Assembly: GCF_900187065.1 (NCBI RefSeq)
Contig: NZ_LT906483.1
Span: forward strand, 1,674,001-1,738,000
Direction: 5' to 3'
Length of the DNA stretch: 64,000 nt
From: Mycolicibacterium thermoresistibile
GTDB lineage: Bacteria > Actinomycetota > Actinomycetes > Mycobacteriales > Mycobacteriaceae
Translations under genes and position numbers: made by a program
The notes under the pieces: model-generated
What the model saw: only the letters and a program-made list of their open reading frames with translations
Database searches by the model: none
What the model was told of the DNA's origin: nothing
Shown: positions 44,807-53,778 of the stretch, piece by piece
How the letters are laid out: the number at the start of each line of letters is the position of its first letter
Numbering within the stretch: the first letter of the stretch is position 1

Positions 44807-46188
44807 GGCAGTGATACCGAGCCAGTGTCGCGGTCGTTGGCCGGTCTCTGTAAACCGCCGGAGCTACCGCGGCCATCGGAGCGGTCTTCCCTGCCGGGTG
44901 AGAATTCCGGTGTACTGCTGGGTTGCGTCGAGGAGTCGTCACCTAACTCCCAAGTCACTGTCCGCGTAATTTCCCCATACGAATCGAACGGCCTCGCCCA
45001 GCCCAGTTCGGTGAAGCGACCGTTCTCGTTGTCGCCGGCGCCAGTTGCGATATCCGCCTGACCGCGATTGAAGTTGTAGCGATCCTCTGCGTGAACGGTG
45101 ATCGTCATCGTCACCGTGTTTCCATCCACCTGCACATCCGCACTACTCCATTGCTGATAAGCCCCGATCGACTTCTGCCAATTTTCAGTTACGGGATAGG
45201 CCTGCGTCGGAGATGCGTCGCCGGTCATTGAGAACGATGTGTTGCCCGCTCGAAGCAATCCCTCGGCCCCTCGCTGTGCTCGGCTAATCTGGTCTTCTAC
45301 GTTCGCGCGGACCGCGGGATCTTCTCGATAGGCTTCTTCATAATCGAACTTCAGCGGCTCTCCACTATTACCCCAATAGTGGGCGTACATCTGTGTCGCG
45401 TCATCGAGGTCTGGGCGGATCAACCTAGCGGCAGCCAATTTGGCCTCCCACTCAGCTCGCGAAACGTAGTCACGCACCGATGGTTGCTCCGAACCGTATT
45501 CGAAGTCTTCGTCCCACTCGATGTCGGGTTTAGTGGGCGGCCCGATCGCAAACTCGGGGCCGCCTGGTTCCCCCGGTTCAGAACCTGAGGCGGCTGCATT
45601 CGCACCTTCTGATGCATCTGGTTCTGGGTCGGAGTCCTTTTCGAGTTGACGCTCAGCGCCGTTATTCTTTGGTCCACCACCGAACTTCTGGTTGCCCAGT
45701 GCCGCGTATTCGTTGCCGATGCGATCGATCTCCGCACCGACGATGTTGAGGTCGCTGATGGAGCGCCGCACAAGCTCGGTGAGCTGGCTGGTCCCGTCCC
45801 TGACCAGGGTATAACGCATCGCGTCCCCGGCGGTGCCTTCGGGCAGGCGGGCGGCGATGGCGGCCACCCGGTAGCGCAGATTCTCCAGGTCGTCGCGGCC
45901 GGCGGTAACGACCTGGGCGGACTTGGTCACTTGCGCGCCGAGTCGTTGATCGAGGTTGGCCAGCTCGCCGATGACGCGGCGGTGTTCAGCGTTGACCGCG
46001 CCGTAGGCGTCGGCGGCGGTTCCGGTCCACTGATCACCCGGCGCGGTGGACTCCAGCTGGGTCTCCAGTTCGCGCAGGATGGCGCTGTGGTCGAACTGCT
46101 CCCCGGTCTGCGGAGTCCCCTCACCATATGTCGCCCGAGTTTTATCCCACAGCCGAAAGAAGCCTTCGACTGCACCCATGATTCTCAT
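44803..46188 (-). CDS. EspA/EspE-like ESX effector with candidate toxin C-terminal domain
   Basis: A 461-residue protein. Residues ~1-140 resemble the EspA/EspE N-terminal domain: a helical hairpin with a WxG motif at Trp54-Gly56 (GDQWTGTAADAYGAVNAEHRR, then LANLDQRLGAQV). A charged, Pro/Gly-rich linker (~165-235) leads to a compact C-terminal domain (~240-418) with ATQMYAHYWGNSGEPLKFDY, TENWQKSIGAYQQWSSADV and DRYNFNRGQADIATG (Asp369-Asn374), then a Pro/Gly tail. The DRYNFN patch faintly recalls the D-x-Y-D-F motif of colicin M-like lipid II hydrolases, which is not enough for a call. DNA encoding the first ~136 residues is very G+C-rich (46 of 60 in 45841-45900), the rest far less (33 of 60 in 45121-45180). 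ATG 46179 is an alternative start. Confidence 0.7.
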   Translation of the reverse strand: MRIMGAVEGFFRLWDKTRATYGEGTPQTGEQFDHSAILRELETQLESTAPGDQWTGTAADAYGAVNAEHRRVIGELANLDQRLGAQVTKSAQVVTAGRDDLENLRYRVAAIAARLPEGTAGDAMRYTLVRDGTSQLTELVRRSISDLNIVGAEIDRIGNEYAALGNQKFGGGPKNNGAERQLEKDSDPEPDASEGANAAASGSEPGEPGGPEFAIGPPTKPDIEWDEDFEYGSEQPSVRDYVSRAEWEAKLAAARLIRPDLDDATQMYAHYWGNSGEPLKFDYEEAYREDPAVRANVEDQISRAQRGAEGLLRAGNTSFSMTGDASPTQAYPVTENWQKSIGAYQQWSSADVQVDGNTVTMTITVHAEDRYNFNRGQADIATGAGDNENGRFTELGWARPFDSYGEITRTVTWELGDDSSTQPSSTPEFSPGREDRSDGRGSSGGLQRPANDRDTGSVSLP

Positions 46189-46282
46189 TATCGTACTGCG
46201 GCCAGCTACCTCGATGCACGAATCACCTCAGCTCGAGGCCGGCCCGTCGCCGGGGCCGATCGGGACGGCGAGATGAGGTTGA

Positions 46283-46288
46283 GACAAT
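46283..46288 (+). promoter_or_regulatory. -10 element (GACAAT) for leaderless ftsY
   Basis: GACAAT lies 6 bases before GTG 46295, with the conserved A at position 2 and T at position 6 of a mycobacterial -10 box. It marks the start of the right-hand core. Confidence 0.5.
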
Positions 46289-46294
46289 GAGCCG

Positions 46295-47719
46295 GTGTCG
46301 GAGGGTTTGTGGATCGCCATCGCGATCATCGCCGTTGTTCTGGTAGCCGCTCTGATCGTCGGGCTGGTGTTGTATCGCCGCCGGCGCATCAGGCTGACCA
46401 AACGCGACGAAGCCAAACCGGTCGAGCGCGGCGGTGGCTACACCACCAGTTCCGGGATCACGTTCAGCCAGTCGGCGACACCGACCAAGGCGCCACCGAC
46501 GAAGGCAGCGCCGGAGCGGATCGACACCACCGGCCTGCCCGGCGTCGGCGACGACGCCACCATCCCGCGGGACGCGCCGAAACGCCCGATCGCCGACGTC
46601 CGGCTCCCTGAACCGCCGGCGGCACCGCCGAAGCCCCCGCCACCGGCGGAAGTACCGCCCACCGAGCCGCCCGCACCTCCGGTCGCCACCCCGTCTCCGG
46701 CGGAGACGGCGCCACCGGTCGAACCCGAAGCCGCGCCGGAGACGACCCCAGAACCCGAACCCGGGGCCGCGCCGGCAGCGCCGCAGCTCGACGAGATCGC
46801 TCCCGCCGAGGGCCGGCTGGACCGGCTGCGCGGGCGGCTCGCGAAATCACAGACCGCGATCGGCCGCAGCATGCTCGGCCTGCTCGGCGGGGGCGACCTC
46901 GATGAGGAGTCCTGGGAGGAGATCGAGGACACCCTGCTGATCGCCGACCTCGGACCGGTCGTCACCACGTCGGTGGTGGAGAAACTGCGCGAACAGATGG
47001 CGGCCAGCCGGGTCCGCACCGAGGCCGACGCCCGCGCGGTGCTGCGCGAGGTGCTGATCTCCGAACTACGGCCCGACCTCGACCGGTCGGTCAAGGCGCT
47101 GCCGCACGACGACAAACCGTCGGTGCTGCTGGTGGTCGGTGTCAACGGCACCGGCAAGACCACCACCGTCGGCAAACTGGCGCGGGTGCTGGTCGCCGAC
47201 GGCCGCCGGGTCGTGCTGGGCGCGGCCGACACCTTCCGCGCCGCCGCGGCCGATCAGCTCGAGACCTGGGCGTCGCGGGTCGGGGCCGAGGTGGTGCGCG
47301 GCCGCGAGGGCGCCGACCCCGCCTCGGTGGCCTTCGACGCCGTCGACACTGGCATCAAGAACGGCGCCGACGTGGTGCTGATCGACACCGCCGGCCGGCT
47401 GCACACCAAGACCGGTCTGATGGACGAGCTCGGCAAGGTCAAGCGGGTGGTAAAGAAGCGCGCCGCCGTCGACGAGGTGCTGCTGGTGCTCGACGCCACC
47501 ATCGGCCAGAACAGCCTGCCGCAGGCCAAGGTGTTCGCCGAGGTGGTCGACATCACCGGGGTGGTGCTGACCAAGCTCGACGGCACCGCCAAGGGCGGGA
47601 TCGTGTTCCGGGTCCAGCAGGAGCTCGGGGTGCCGGTGAAACTGGTCGGTCTGGGCGAGGGCCCGGACGACCTGGCGCCGTTCGAACCCGCGGCCTTCGT
47701 CGACGCGTTGCTCGGCTGA
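46295..47719 (+). CDS. ftsY: Signal recognition particle receptor FtsY
   Basis: FtsY (474 residues) docks ribosome-nascent chain-SRP complexes at the membrane. Unlike the E. coli protein it begins with a transmembrane helix (residues ~4-26, LWIAIAIIAVVLVAALIVGLVLY), followed by a Pro/Glu-rich acidic linker (~45-165) and the NG GTPase domain: GVNGTGKTTT at ~282, DTAGRLHTKTGLMDEL, and TKLDGTAKGG. The Pro-rich linker is long and repetitive, as in other mycobacteria. Its SRP partner Ffh is encoded 4.5 kb downstream in this window. Confidence 0.96.
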   Translation: MSEGLWIAIAIIAVVLVAALIVGLVLYRRRRIRLTKRDEAKPVERGGGYTTSSGITFSQSATPTKAPPTKAAPERIDTTGLPGVGDDATIPRDAPKRPIADVRLPEPPAAPPKPPPPAEVPPTEPPAPPVATPSPAETAPPVEPEAAPETTPEPEPGAAPAAPQLDEIAPAEGRLDRLRGRLAKSQTAIGRSMLGLLGGGDLDEESWEEIEDTLLIADLGPVVTTSVVEKLREQMAASRVRTEADARAVLREVLISELRPDLDRSVKALPHDDKPSVLLVVGVNGTGKTTTVGKLARVLVADGRRVVLGAADTFRAAAADQLETWASRVGAEVVRGREGADPASVAFDAVDTGIKNGADVVLIDTAGRLHTKTGLMDELGKVKRVVKKRAAVDEVLLVLDATIGQNSLPQAKVFAEVVDITGVVLTKLDGTAKGGIVFRVQQELGVPVKLVGLGEGPDDLAPFEPAAFVDALLG

Positions 47720-47740
47720 CGGTGACCCGCGACCCGGTGC

Positions 47741-47756
47741 GAAACACGCATGTAAC
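47741..47756 (+). promoter_or_regulatory. Candidate GlnR operator upstream of amt
   Basis: GAAAC-ACGCAT-GTAAC has the half-sites and the 6-base spacing of the actinobacterial GlnR box. Further GAAAC half-sites occur at 47784-47788 and 47806-47810, the first immediately followed by GTGAC. GlnR activates amt-glnB-glnD under nitrogen limitation in mycobacteria (established for M. smegmatis), so this region is the likely control point. Confidence 0.6.
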
Positions 47757-47875
47757 ACCGCACCGGCACGCGTTCACCGCGCCGAAACGTGACCGCAGTC
47801 CCGGTGAAACGCCGGCACATGAACCTTCTGGGGCAGCCGATTGGTCGGCACATCTTCCAAGGAGGTTCACTCGAA

Positions 47876-49216
47876 GTGGTACTAGCCTTACCGGACGAAT
47901 CGTTCGCCGCATTCGACAGCGGCGACACCGCATGGGTGCTGATCAGTGCGGCTCTGGTGTTGCTGATGACCCCGGGCCTGGCGTTCTTCTACGGCGGCCT
48001 GTCGCGGCAGAAATCCGTCCTCAACATGATGATGATGAGTTTCGGCGCGCTGGGCATCGTCAGCGTCGTCTACGTGCTGTGGGGCTACTCGATGTCGTTC
48101 TCCTCCGGGCACACCGGACAGTCCGACATCCTCGGTGTCTTCGACAACCCGTTCTCGCTGTTCGGGCTGAGCCCGTTGCTGGAGACGCGTGAGATCGACG
48201 GGGCGACGTTGAGCGTCATCGGCGGCTTCGGCACCGTGCCGGCGATCGTGTGGGTGGGCTTCCAGCTCACCTTCGCGGTGATCACCGTCGCGCTGATCAG
48301 CGGCGCGCTGGCCGAGCGGGTCCGGTTCGGCACCTGGATCGTGTTCGCCGCGGTGTGGGTCACCCTGGTGTACTTCCCACTGGCGCACATGGTCTGGGGC
48401 GGCGGTCTGCTGTCGGATGCGCAGAACGGGTTCGCGTCCTGGCTGTTCGGTTTCAACGAGGACGAAGGCGCCGCCAACGTGGCTCCCATCGACTTCGCCG
48501 GCGGCACCGTCGTGCACATCAACGCCGGGATGGCGGCGCTGATGCTGGCCCTGGTGGTGGGCCGCCGGCTCGGCTTCGGCCGCACCGCCTACCGTCCGCA
48601 CAACATCCCCTGGGTGATGCTGGGCGCTGCGCTGCTGTGGTTCGGCTGGTTCGGCTTCAACGTCGGCTCCGAGGGCGCCGCGGACGCCGTCGCCGGGCTG
48701 GTGTGGGTGAACACCACCGCCGCCACCGCCGCCGCGATGCTCGGCTGGCTGATCGTGGAACGCATCCGGGACGGACGGCCGACCAGCGTCGGCGCCGCAT
48801 CGGGCATCGTCGCCGGCCTGGTGGCGATCACCCCGGCCTGCGGGGCGTTGTCACCGGTCGGCTCGCTGTTCCTCGGGGTGATCGCCGGTGCCCTGTCCGC
48901 GCTGGCCGTCGGACTGAAATACCGCTTCGGATATGACGATTCGCTCGACGTGGTGGGCGTGCACCTGGTCGCCGGACTGTGGGGGACCATCGGCATCGGA
49001 TTCTTCGCCACCGAGACTGGCCTGTTGTACGGCGGCGGGATCCAGCAGCTGATCGTGCAGATCGTGATCGCGGTCGTGGCGATGGCCTTCACCGCGGTGA
49101 TGACACTGGTCATCGCCACCGTGCTCAAGCCGCTGGGCTGGCGGGTCAGCGAGGAGGACGAGGAGGCCGGCATCGACGCCGCCGAGCATGCCGAAACGGC
49201 TTATGAACTGGTCTGA
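47876..49216 (+). CDS. amt: Ammonium transporter Amt
   Basis: Amt (446 residues) is a trimeric ammonium channel with 11 predicted membrane helices. The pore twin-histidine motifs are in PIDFAGGTVVHINAGMAAL and LDVVGVHLVAGLWGT; the signature FYGGLSRQKSVLNMMMMS is near the N-terminus. GTG 47876 follows an AAGGAGG ribosome-binding site (47859-47865) by 10 bases. The longer reading to 47789 would start before this site. The C-terminal tail (EEDEEAGIDAAEHAETAYELV) is the segment that GlnB-type proteins contact. It is first in the amt-glnB-glnD operon. Confidence 0.96.
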   Translation: MVLALPDESFAAFDSGDTAWVLISAALVLLMTPGLAFFYGGLSRQKSVLNMMMMSFGALGIVSVVYVLWGYSMSFSSGHTGQSDILGVFDNPFSLFGLSPLLETREIDGATLSVIGGFGTVPAIVWVGFQLTFAVITVALISGALAERVRFGTWIVFAAVWVTLVYFPLAHMVWGGGLLSDAQNGFASWLFGFNEDEGAANVAPIDFAGGTVVHINAGMAALMLALVVGRRLGFGRTAYRPHNIPWVMLGAALLWFGWFGFNVGSEGAADAVAGLVWVNTTAATAAAMLGWLIVERIRDGRPTSVGAASGIVAGLVAITPACGALSPVGSLFLGVIAGALSALAVGLKYRFGYDDSLDVVGVHLVAGLWGTIGIGFFATETGLLYGGGIQQLIVQIVIAVVAMAFTAVMTLVIATVLKPLGWRVSEEDEEAGIDAAEHAETAYELV

Positions 49217-49588
<372 letters not shown>

Positions 49589-49613
49589 GCCGCACTGCGG
49601 GGAGCGAATCGAC

Positions 49614-52106
49614 ATGACCGAGCAGACGCCCGGCCCCGCCTCCGGATCCTTCCCCGCGAAGGATCCGGAGGCGGTCTGCTCCAAACCGGCACGCGATCTG
49701 GTCGCCGCCACCGAGCGGCTGCTCGCCGGCGGGGCCCGGCAACTCGATGCGGCGTCGCTGCGGTATGCGCTGCTGGATCTGCACGAACTGTGGCTCAACA
49801 CCAAGGCGGCCGAGATCGGCATCACCCCGGTCAGCGGCTTCTCGATCGTGGCCACCGGCGGACTGGGCCGCGGTGAACTGGTCCCGCACAGCGATCTGGA
49901 CCTCATGCTGCTACACGACGGGATGCCCACCGAACTGGTCGGCCGGATCGCCGAGCAACTGTGGTATCCGTTGTGGGACGCCAACATCCGCATCGACCAC
50001 AGCGTGCGGACGGTCGCCGAGGCGCTGGCGGTGGCCGACGCCGACATCGCCGCCGGGCTGGCCATGCTCGAGGCCCGCCACATCGCCGGTGACGCCGACC
50101 TCTCGGCGCTGGTGATCGACGGCGCCCGGCGGCACTGGCGCACCACCATCGCATCCCGGTTCGACGAGCTGATCGACCACACCAGAGCCCGCTGGGAGCG
50201 CAGCGGGCAGATCGCCCACCGCGCCGAACCGGACCTCAAATGCGGGCGAGGCGGGCTGCGCGACGTGCAACTGCTCAACGCACTGGCGATCGCCCAACTC
50301 GCCGACGGCTATCCCAGCTCCTCGCTGGCCTCCCCGACCGGAACACTCGGCGACGCCCACCTGGCGTTGCTCGACGTCCGCACCGAACTGCACCGCATCG
50401 CCGGGCGGGGACGGGATCTGTTGCAGGCCCAGTACGCCGACGAGATCGCCGCCGCGCTGCGGATCGGGGACCGGTTCGATCTGGCCCGGCTACTGTCCGA
50501 TGCCGCCCGCACCGTGAGCTACTACGTCGACTCCGGTCTGCGCACCGCCGCCAATGCGTTGCCGCGCCGGGGTTTCGCCGCGCTGCGCCGCCCGCTGCGC
50601 CGCCCGCTGGACGAAGGTGTCGTCGAATACGCCGGCGAGGTGATCCTCGCCCGCGACGCCCGGCCGGCCCGCGACCCGGGACTGATCCTGCGGGTCGCGG
50701 CGGCCTCGGCCACCACCGGCCTGCCGATCGCGGCGTCCACGCTGAGCCGGCTGGCCGCGACCGCGCCGGAACTGCGGGCACCGTGGCCGCGGCCGGCGCT
50801 CAACGATCTGCTGGTGCTGCTCGGCGCCGGGCCGGCCGCGGTCGGCACCATCGAGGCGCTGGACCGGACCGGATTGTGGGGACGGCTGTTCCCGGAATGG
50901 GGTGCGGTGCGCGATCTGCCGCCGCGCGACATCGTCCACGTCTGGACCGTCGACCGGCACCTCACCGAAACCGTCGCGCAGGCAAGCGCTCTGACCACCC
51001 GGGTGTCCAGACCTGACCTGCTGCTGCTCGGGGCGCTGCTGCACGACATCGGCAAGGGCCGCGGCGGTGACCACAGCGTCATCGGCGCCGAACTGGCCGC
51101 CCAGATCGGCGCCCGGCTGGGCTTGTGGCCGTCGGACATCGACATCCTGGTCAAACTGGTGCGCCACCACCTGTTGCTGGTGCGCACCGCGACCCGCCGC
51201 GACCTCGACGATCCCAGGACGATCGAGTCGGTCGTCGACGCGCTCGGACCCGATCCGGTGCTGCTGGATCTGCTGCACGCGCTGGTCGAGGCCGACTCGC
51301 TGGCCACCGGGCCGGGTGTGTGGGGGGAGTGGAAGGCCGCCCTCATCGGCGATCTGGTGCGCCGGTGTCGGCTGGTGATGGCCGGCGAGCCGCTCCCGCA
51401 TCCCGATCCGATCGACCCGCAACATCTTTCGCTGGCCGCCCGCGGTGGGGTGCACGTCGACCTGGTGCCCGGCGACGGGCCGCACATCTACCAGGTCACC
51501 CTGGTGGCCCCGGACCGGCGCGGTCTGCTGTCCAAGGCGGCGGGTGTGCTCGCGCTGAATTCGCTTCGCGTGCACTCGGCGTCGGTCAACAGCCACCACG
51601 GCTCGGCGATCAACACGTTCGTGGTGTCCCCGCACTTCGGGGCGCCGCCGGCCGCCAACCTGCTGCGGCAGCAGCTGATCCTGGCGCTCGACGGGGATCT
51701 CGACGTGCTCGCGGCGCTGGAACGCCGCGACCACGACGGCGCACCGGGTTCCCACCGGCCCGGCGAGCCCGCCGCGGCGGTCCCGGTCATCGCGGCGCCC
51801 GCACCGCCGCGGGTGCTGTGGTTCGACGGCTCCGCGCCCGGGGAACTGGTGGTGCAGATCCGCGCCGCCGACCGGCCGGGGCTGCTGGCGCGGCTCACCG
51901 CGGTGTTCGAACGCGACGGCGTGGACATCGCCTGGGCCAAGGTCACCACCCTGGGCGCCGCCGTCGTCGACGTGTTCGGCATCGTCGTGCCCGCGCTCAC
52001 CGGCGGAACGGCGGACCCGGCGGCCGTGCGCGGCGAACTCGAGCACGACCTGTACGCGGTGCTGCCGACGCCCCCGCCGGCGGAGCCCGTCGAGCGGGCC
52101 GGCTGA
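49614..52106 (+). CDS. glnD: P-II adenylyl/uridylyltransferase GlnD
   Basis: GlnD (830 residues) modifies and demodifies P-II in response to nitrogen status. The N-terminal nucleotidyltransferase has [22 protein letters not shown] (~82-103), the HD domain [14 protein letters not shown] has His477-Asp478, and two C-terminal ACT domains follow (~625-700 and ~745-820). ATG 49614 has GGGGAG about 9 bases upstream. The longer frame to 49509 overlaps glnB and is a shadow. All catalytic motifs are present, so a normal bifunctional enzyme is expected. Confidence 0.96.
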   Translation: MTEQTPGPASGSFPAKDPEAVCSKPARDLVAATERLLAGGARQLDAASLRYALLDLHELWLNTKAAEIGITPVSGFSIVATGGLGRGELVPHSDLDLMLLHDGMPTELVGRIAEQLWYPLWDANIRIDHSVRTVAEALAVADADIAAGLAMLEARHIAGDADLSALVIDGARRHWRTTIASRFDELIDHTRARWERSGQIAHRAEPDLKCGRGGLRDVQLLNALAIAQLADGYPSSSLASPTGTLGDAHLALLDVRTELHRIAGRGRDLLQAQYADEIAAALRIGDRFDLARLLSDAARTVSYYVDSGLRTAANALPRRGFAALRRPLRRPLDEGVVEYAGEVILARDARPARDPGLILRVAAASATTGLPIAASTLSRLAATAPELRAPWPRPALNDLLVLLGAGPAAVGTIEALDRTGLWGRLFPEWGAVRDLPPRDIVHVWTVDRHLTETVAQASALTTRVSRPDLLLLGALLHDIGKGRGGDHSVIGAELAAQIGARLGLWPSDIDILVKLVRHHLLLVRTATRRDLDDPRTIESVVDALGPDPVLLDLLHALVEADSLATGPGVWGEWKAALIGDLVRRCRLVMAGEPLPHPDPIDPQHLSLAARGGVHVDLVPGDGPHIYQVTLVAPDRRGLLSKAAGVLALNSLRVHSASVNSHHGSAINTFVVSPHFGAPPAANLLRQQLILALDGDLDVLAALERRDHDGAPGSHRPGEPAAAVPVIAAPAPPRVLWFDGSAPGELVVQIRAADRPGLLARLTAVFERDGVDIAWAKVTTLGAAVVDVFGIVVPALTGGTADPAAVRGELEHDLYAVLPTPPPAEPVERAG

Positions 52107-52193
52107 GCGTTTCGCGGCCTCGGGCCGGGGCGGCGCGCGGCCACGCGCGGCCGGGCTCCCGGCGGCACGCACCCCGGCCGGGACGTCGCCCGC

Positions 52194-52199
52194 TACGCT
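52194..52199 (+). promoter_or_regulatory. -10 element (TACGCT) for leaderless ffh
   Basis: TACGCT is followed by 7 bases and GTG 52207, so the ffh mRNA probably begins at or next to its start codon. No ribosome-binding site is seen. Confidence 0.65.
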
Positions 52200-52206
52200 G
52201 GACGGC

Positions 52207-53778
52207 GTGTTTGAATCGCTGTCCGACCGGTTGACCGGTGCCCTGCAGGGGCTGCGCGGCAAGGGCCGGTTGACCGACGCCGACATCGACGCCACCACCC
52301 GCGAGATCCGGTTGGCGCTGCTCGAGGCCGACGTCTCACTGCCGGTGGTGCGCAACTTCGTCGCCCGCGTCAAGGAACGCGCCAAGGGCGCCGAGGTCTC
52401 GGCCGCGCTCAACCCGGCGCAGCAGGTCGTCAAGATCGTCAACGAGGAACTCATCGCGATCCTCGGTGGCGAGACCCGGCCGCTCAAGTTCGCCAAGACC
52501 CCGCCGACGGTGATCATGCTGGCAGGTCTGCAGGGGTCCGGTAAGACCACGCTGGCCGGCAAACTGGCCAAGTGGCTGCGCGACAAGGGCCACACCCCGC
52601 TGCTGGTGGCGTGCGACCTACAGCGTCCCGGTGCGGTGAACCAGCTGCAGATCGTCGGTGAACGTGCCGGGGTGGCGGTGTTCGCCCCGCATCCGGGAGT
52701 CTCGGCCTCCGGTGCGGCCGAGGACGGTCCGGGCGATCCGGTGGCGGTGGCGGCCGCCGGTGTGGCCGAGGCGAAGGCCAAACTGTTCGACGTCGTCATC
52801 GTCGACACCGCGGGCCGACTCGGCATCGACGACGAGCTGATGAACCAGGCCGCCGCGATCCGCGACGCGGTCGACCCCGACGAGGTGCTGTTCGTCCTCG
52901 ACGCGATGATCGGTCAGGACGCGGTGACCACCGCCGAGGCGTTCCGCGAGGGGGTCGGGTTCACCGGGGTGGTGCTGACCAAACTCGACGGCGACGCCCG
53001 CGGCGGCGCCGCGCTGTCGGTGCGCGAGGTCACCGGGGTGCCGATCCTGTTCGCGTCCGCCGGCGAGAAGCTCGAGGACTTCGACGTCTTCCACCCCGAC
53101 CGGATGGCCGGCCGCATCCTCGGCATGGGGGATGTGCTCACCCTGATCGAGCAGGCCGAACAGGTCTTCGACGCGCAGCAGGCCGAAGAGGCGGCCGTCA
53201 AGATCGGCACCGGGGAGCTGACGCTGGAGGACTTCCTCGAGCAGATGCAGGCGATCCGCAAGATGGGGCCGATCGGCAACCTGCTCGGCATGCTGCCCGG
53301 CGCCGGTCAGATGAAGGACGCGCTGGCCGCCGTCGACGACAAGCAGCTCGACCGGGTGCAGGCGATCATCCGCGGCATGACCCCCGAGGAGCGGGCCGAC
53401 CCGAAGATCATCAACGCGTCCCGGCGGCGCCGGATCGCCGAGGGGTCCGGTGTCACCGTCGCCGAGGTCAACCAGCTCGTCGAGCGGTTCTTCGAGGCCC
53501 GCAAGATGATGTCGCAGATGGCCGGGCAGATGGGCATCCCGGGAATCGGGCGGAAGAACACCCGCAAGGCCGGCAAGAAGGGCAAGAAGGGGCAGCGGGG
53601 CCGCAAGAAGGGCGCCGGCCCGACACCGCCGAAGGTGCGCAACCCGCTCGGCGCGCCGATGCCCGGCATGCCGGCCGGGTTCCCCGACCTGTCGCAGATG
53701 CCGCCCGGGCTCGACGAACTGCCACCGGGGCTGGCCGACATCGATCTGTCGAAGTTGAAGTTCCCCGGCAAGAAGTGA
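52207..53778 (+). CDS. ffh: Signal recognition particle protein Ffh
   Basis: Ffh (523 residues) binds signal sequences and 4.5S RNA. The NG domain has GLQGSGKTTLAGKLAKWL (~105), DTAGRLGIDDELMNQ and TKLDGDARGGAALS; the Met-rich M domain follows (~330-460, with GNLLGMLPGAGQMKDAL and the RNA-binding SRRRRIAEGSG). A basic Lys/Gly-rich stretch (KNTRKAGKKGKKGQRGRKKG) and a Pro/Met-rich tail (MPGMPAGFPDLSQMPPG) extend the C-terminus beyond the usual ~450 residues, as in other actinobacteria. The stop overlaps the next start by 4 bases. Confidence 0.97.
   Translation: MFESLSDRLTGALQGLRGKGRLTDADIDATTREIRLALLEADVSLPVVRNFVARVKERAKGAEVSAALNPAQQVVKIVNEELIAILGGETRPLKFAKTPPTVIMLAGLQGSGKTTLAGKLAKWLRDKGHTPLLVACDLQRPGAVNQLQIVGERAGVAVFAPHPGVSASGAAEDGPGDPVAVAAAGVAEAKAKLFDVVIVDTAGRLGIDDELMNQAAAIRDAVDPDEVLFVLDAMIGQDAVTTAEAFREGVGFTGVVLTKLDGDARGGAALSVREVTGVPILFASAGEKLEDFDVFHPDRMAGRILGMGDVLTLIEQAEQVFDAQQAEEAAVKIGTGELTLEDFLEQMQAIRKMGPIGNLLGMLPGAGQMKDALAAVDDKQLDRVQAIIRGMTPEERADPKIINASRRRRIAEGSGVTVAEVNQLVERFFEARKMMSQMAGQMGIPGIGRKNTRKAGKKGKKGQRGRKKGAGPTPPKVRNPLGAPMPGMPAGFPDLSQMPPGLDELPPGLADIDLSKLKFPGKK

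Noticed and set aside
44803..46188. Assigning the effector C-terminal domain to the colicin M family
   Set aside because: Only the short DRYNFN patch resembles the D-x-Y-D-F motif; the remaining catalytic residues could not be placed.
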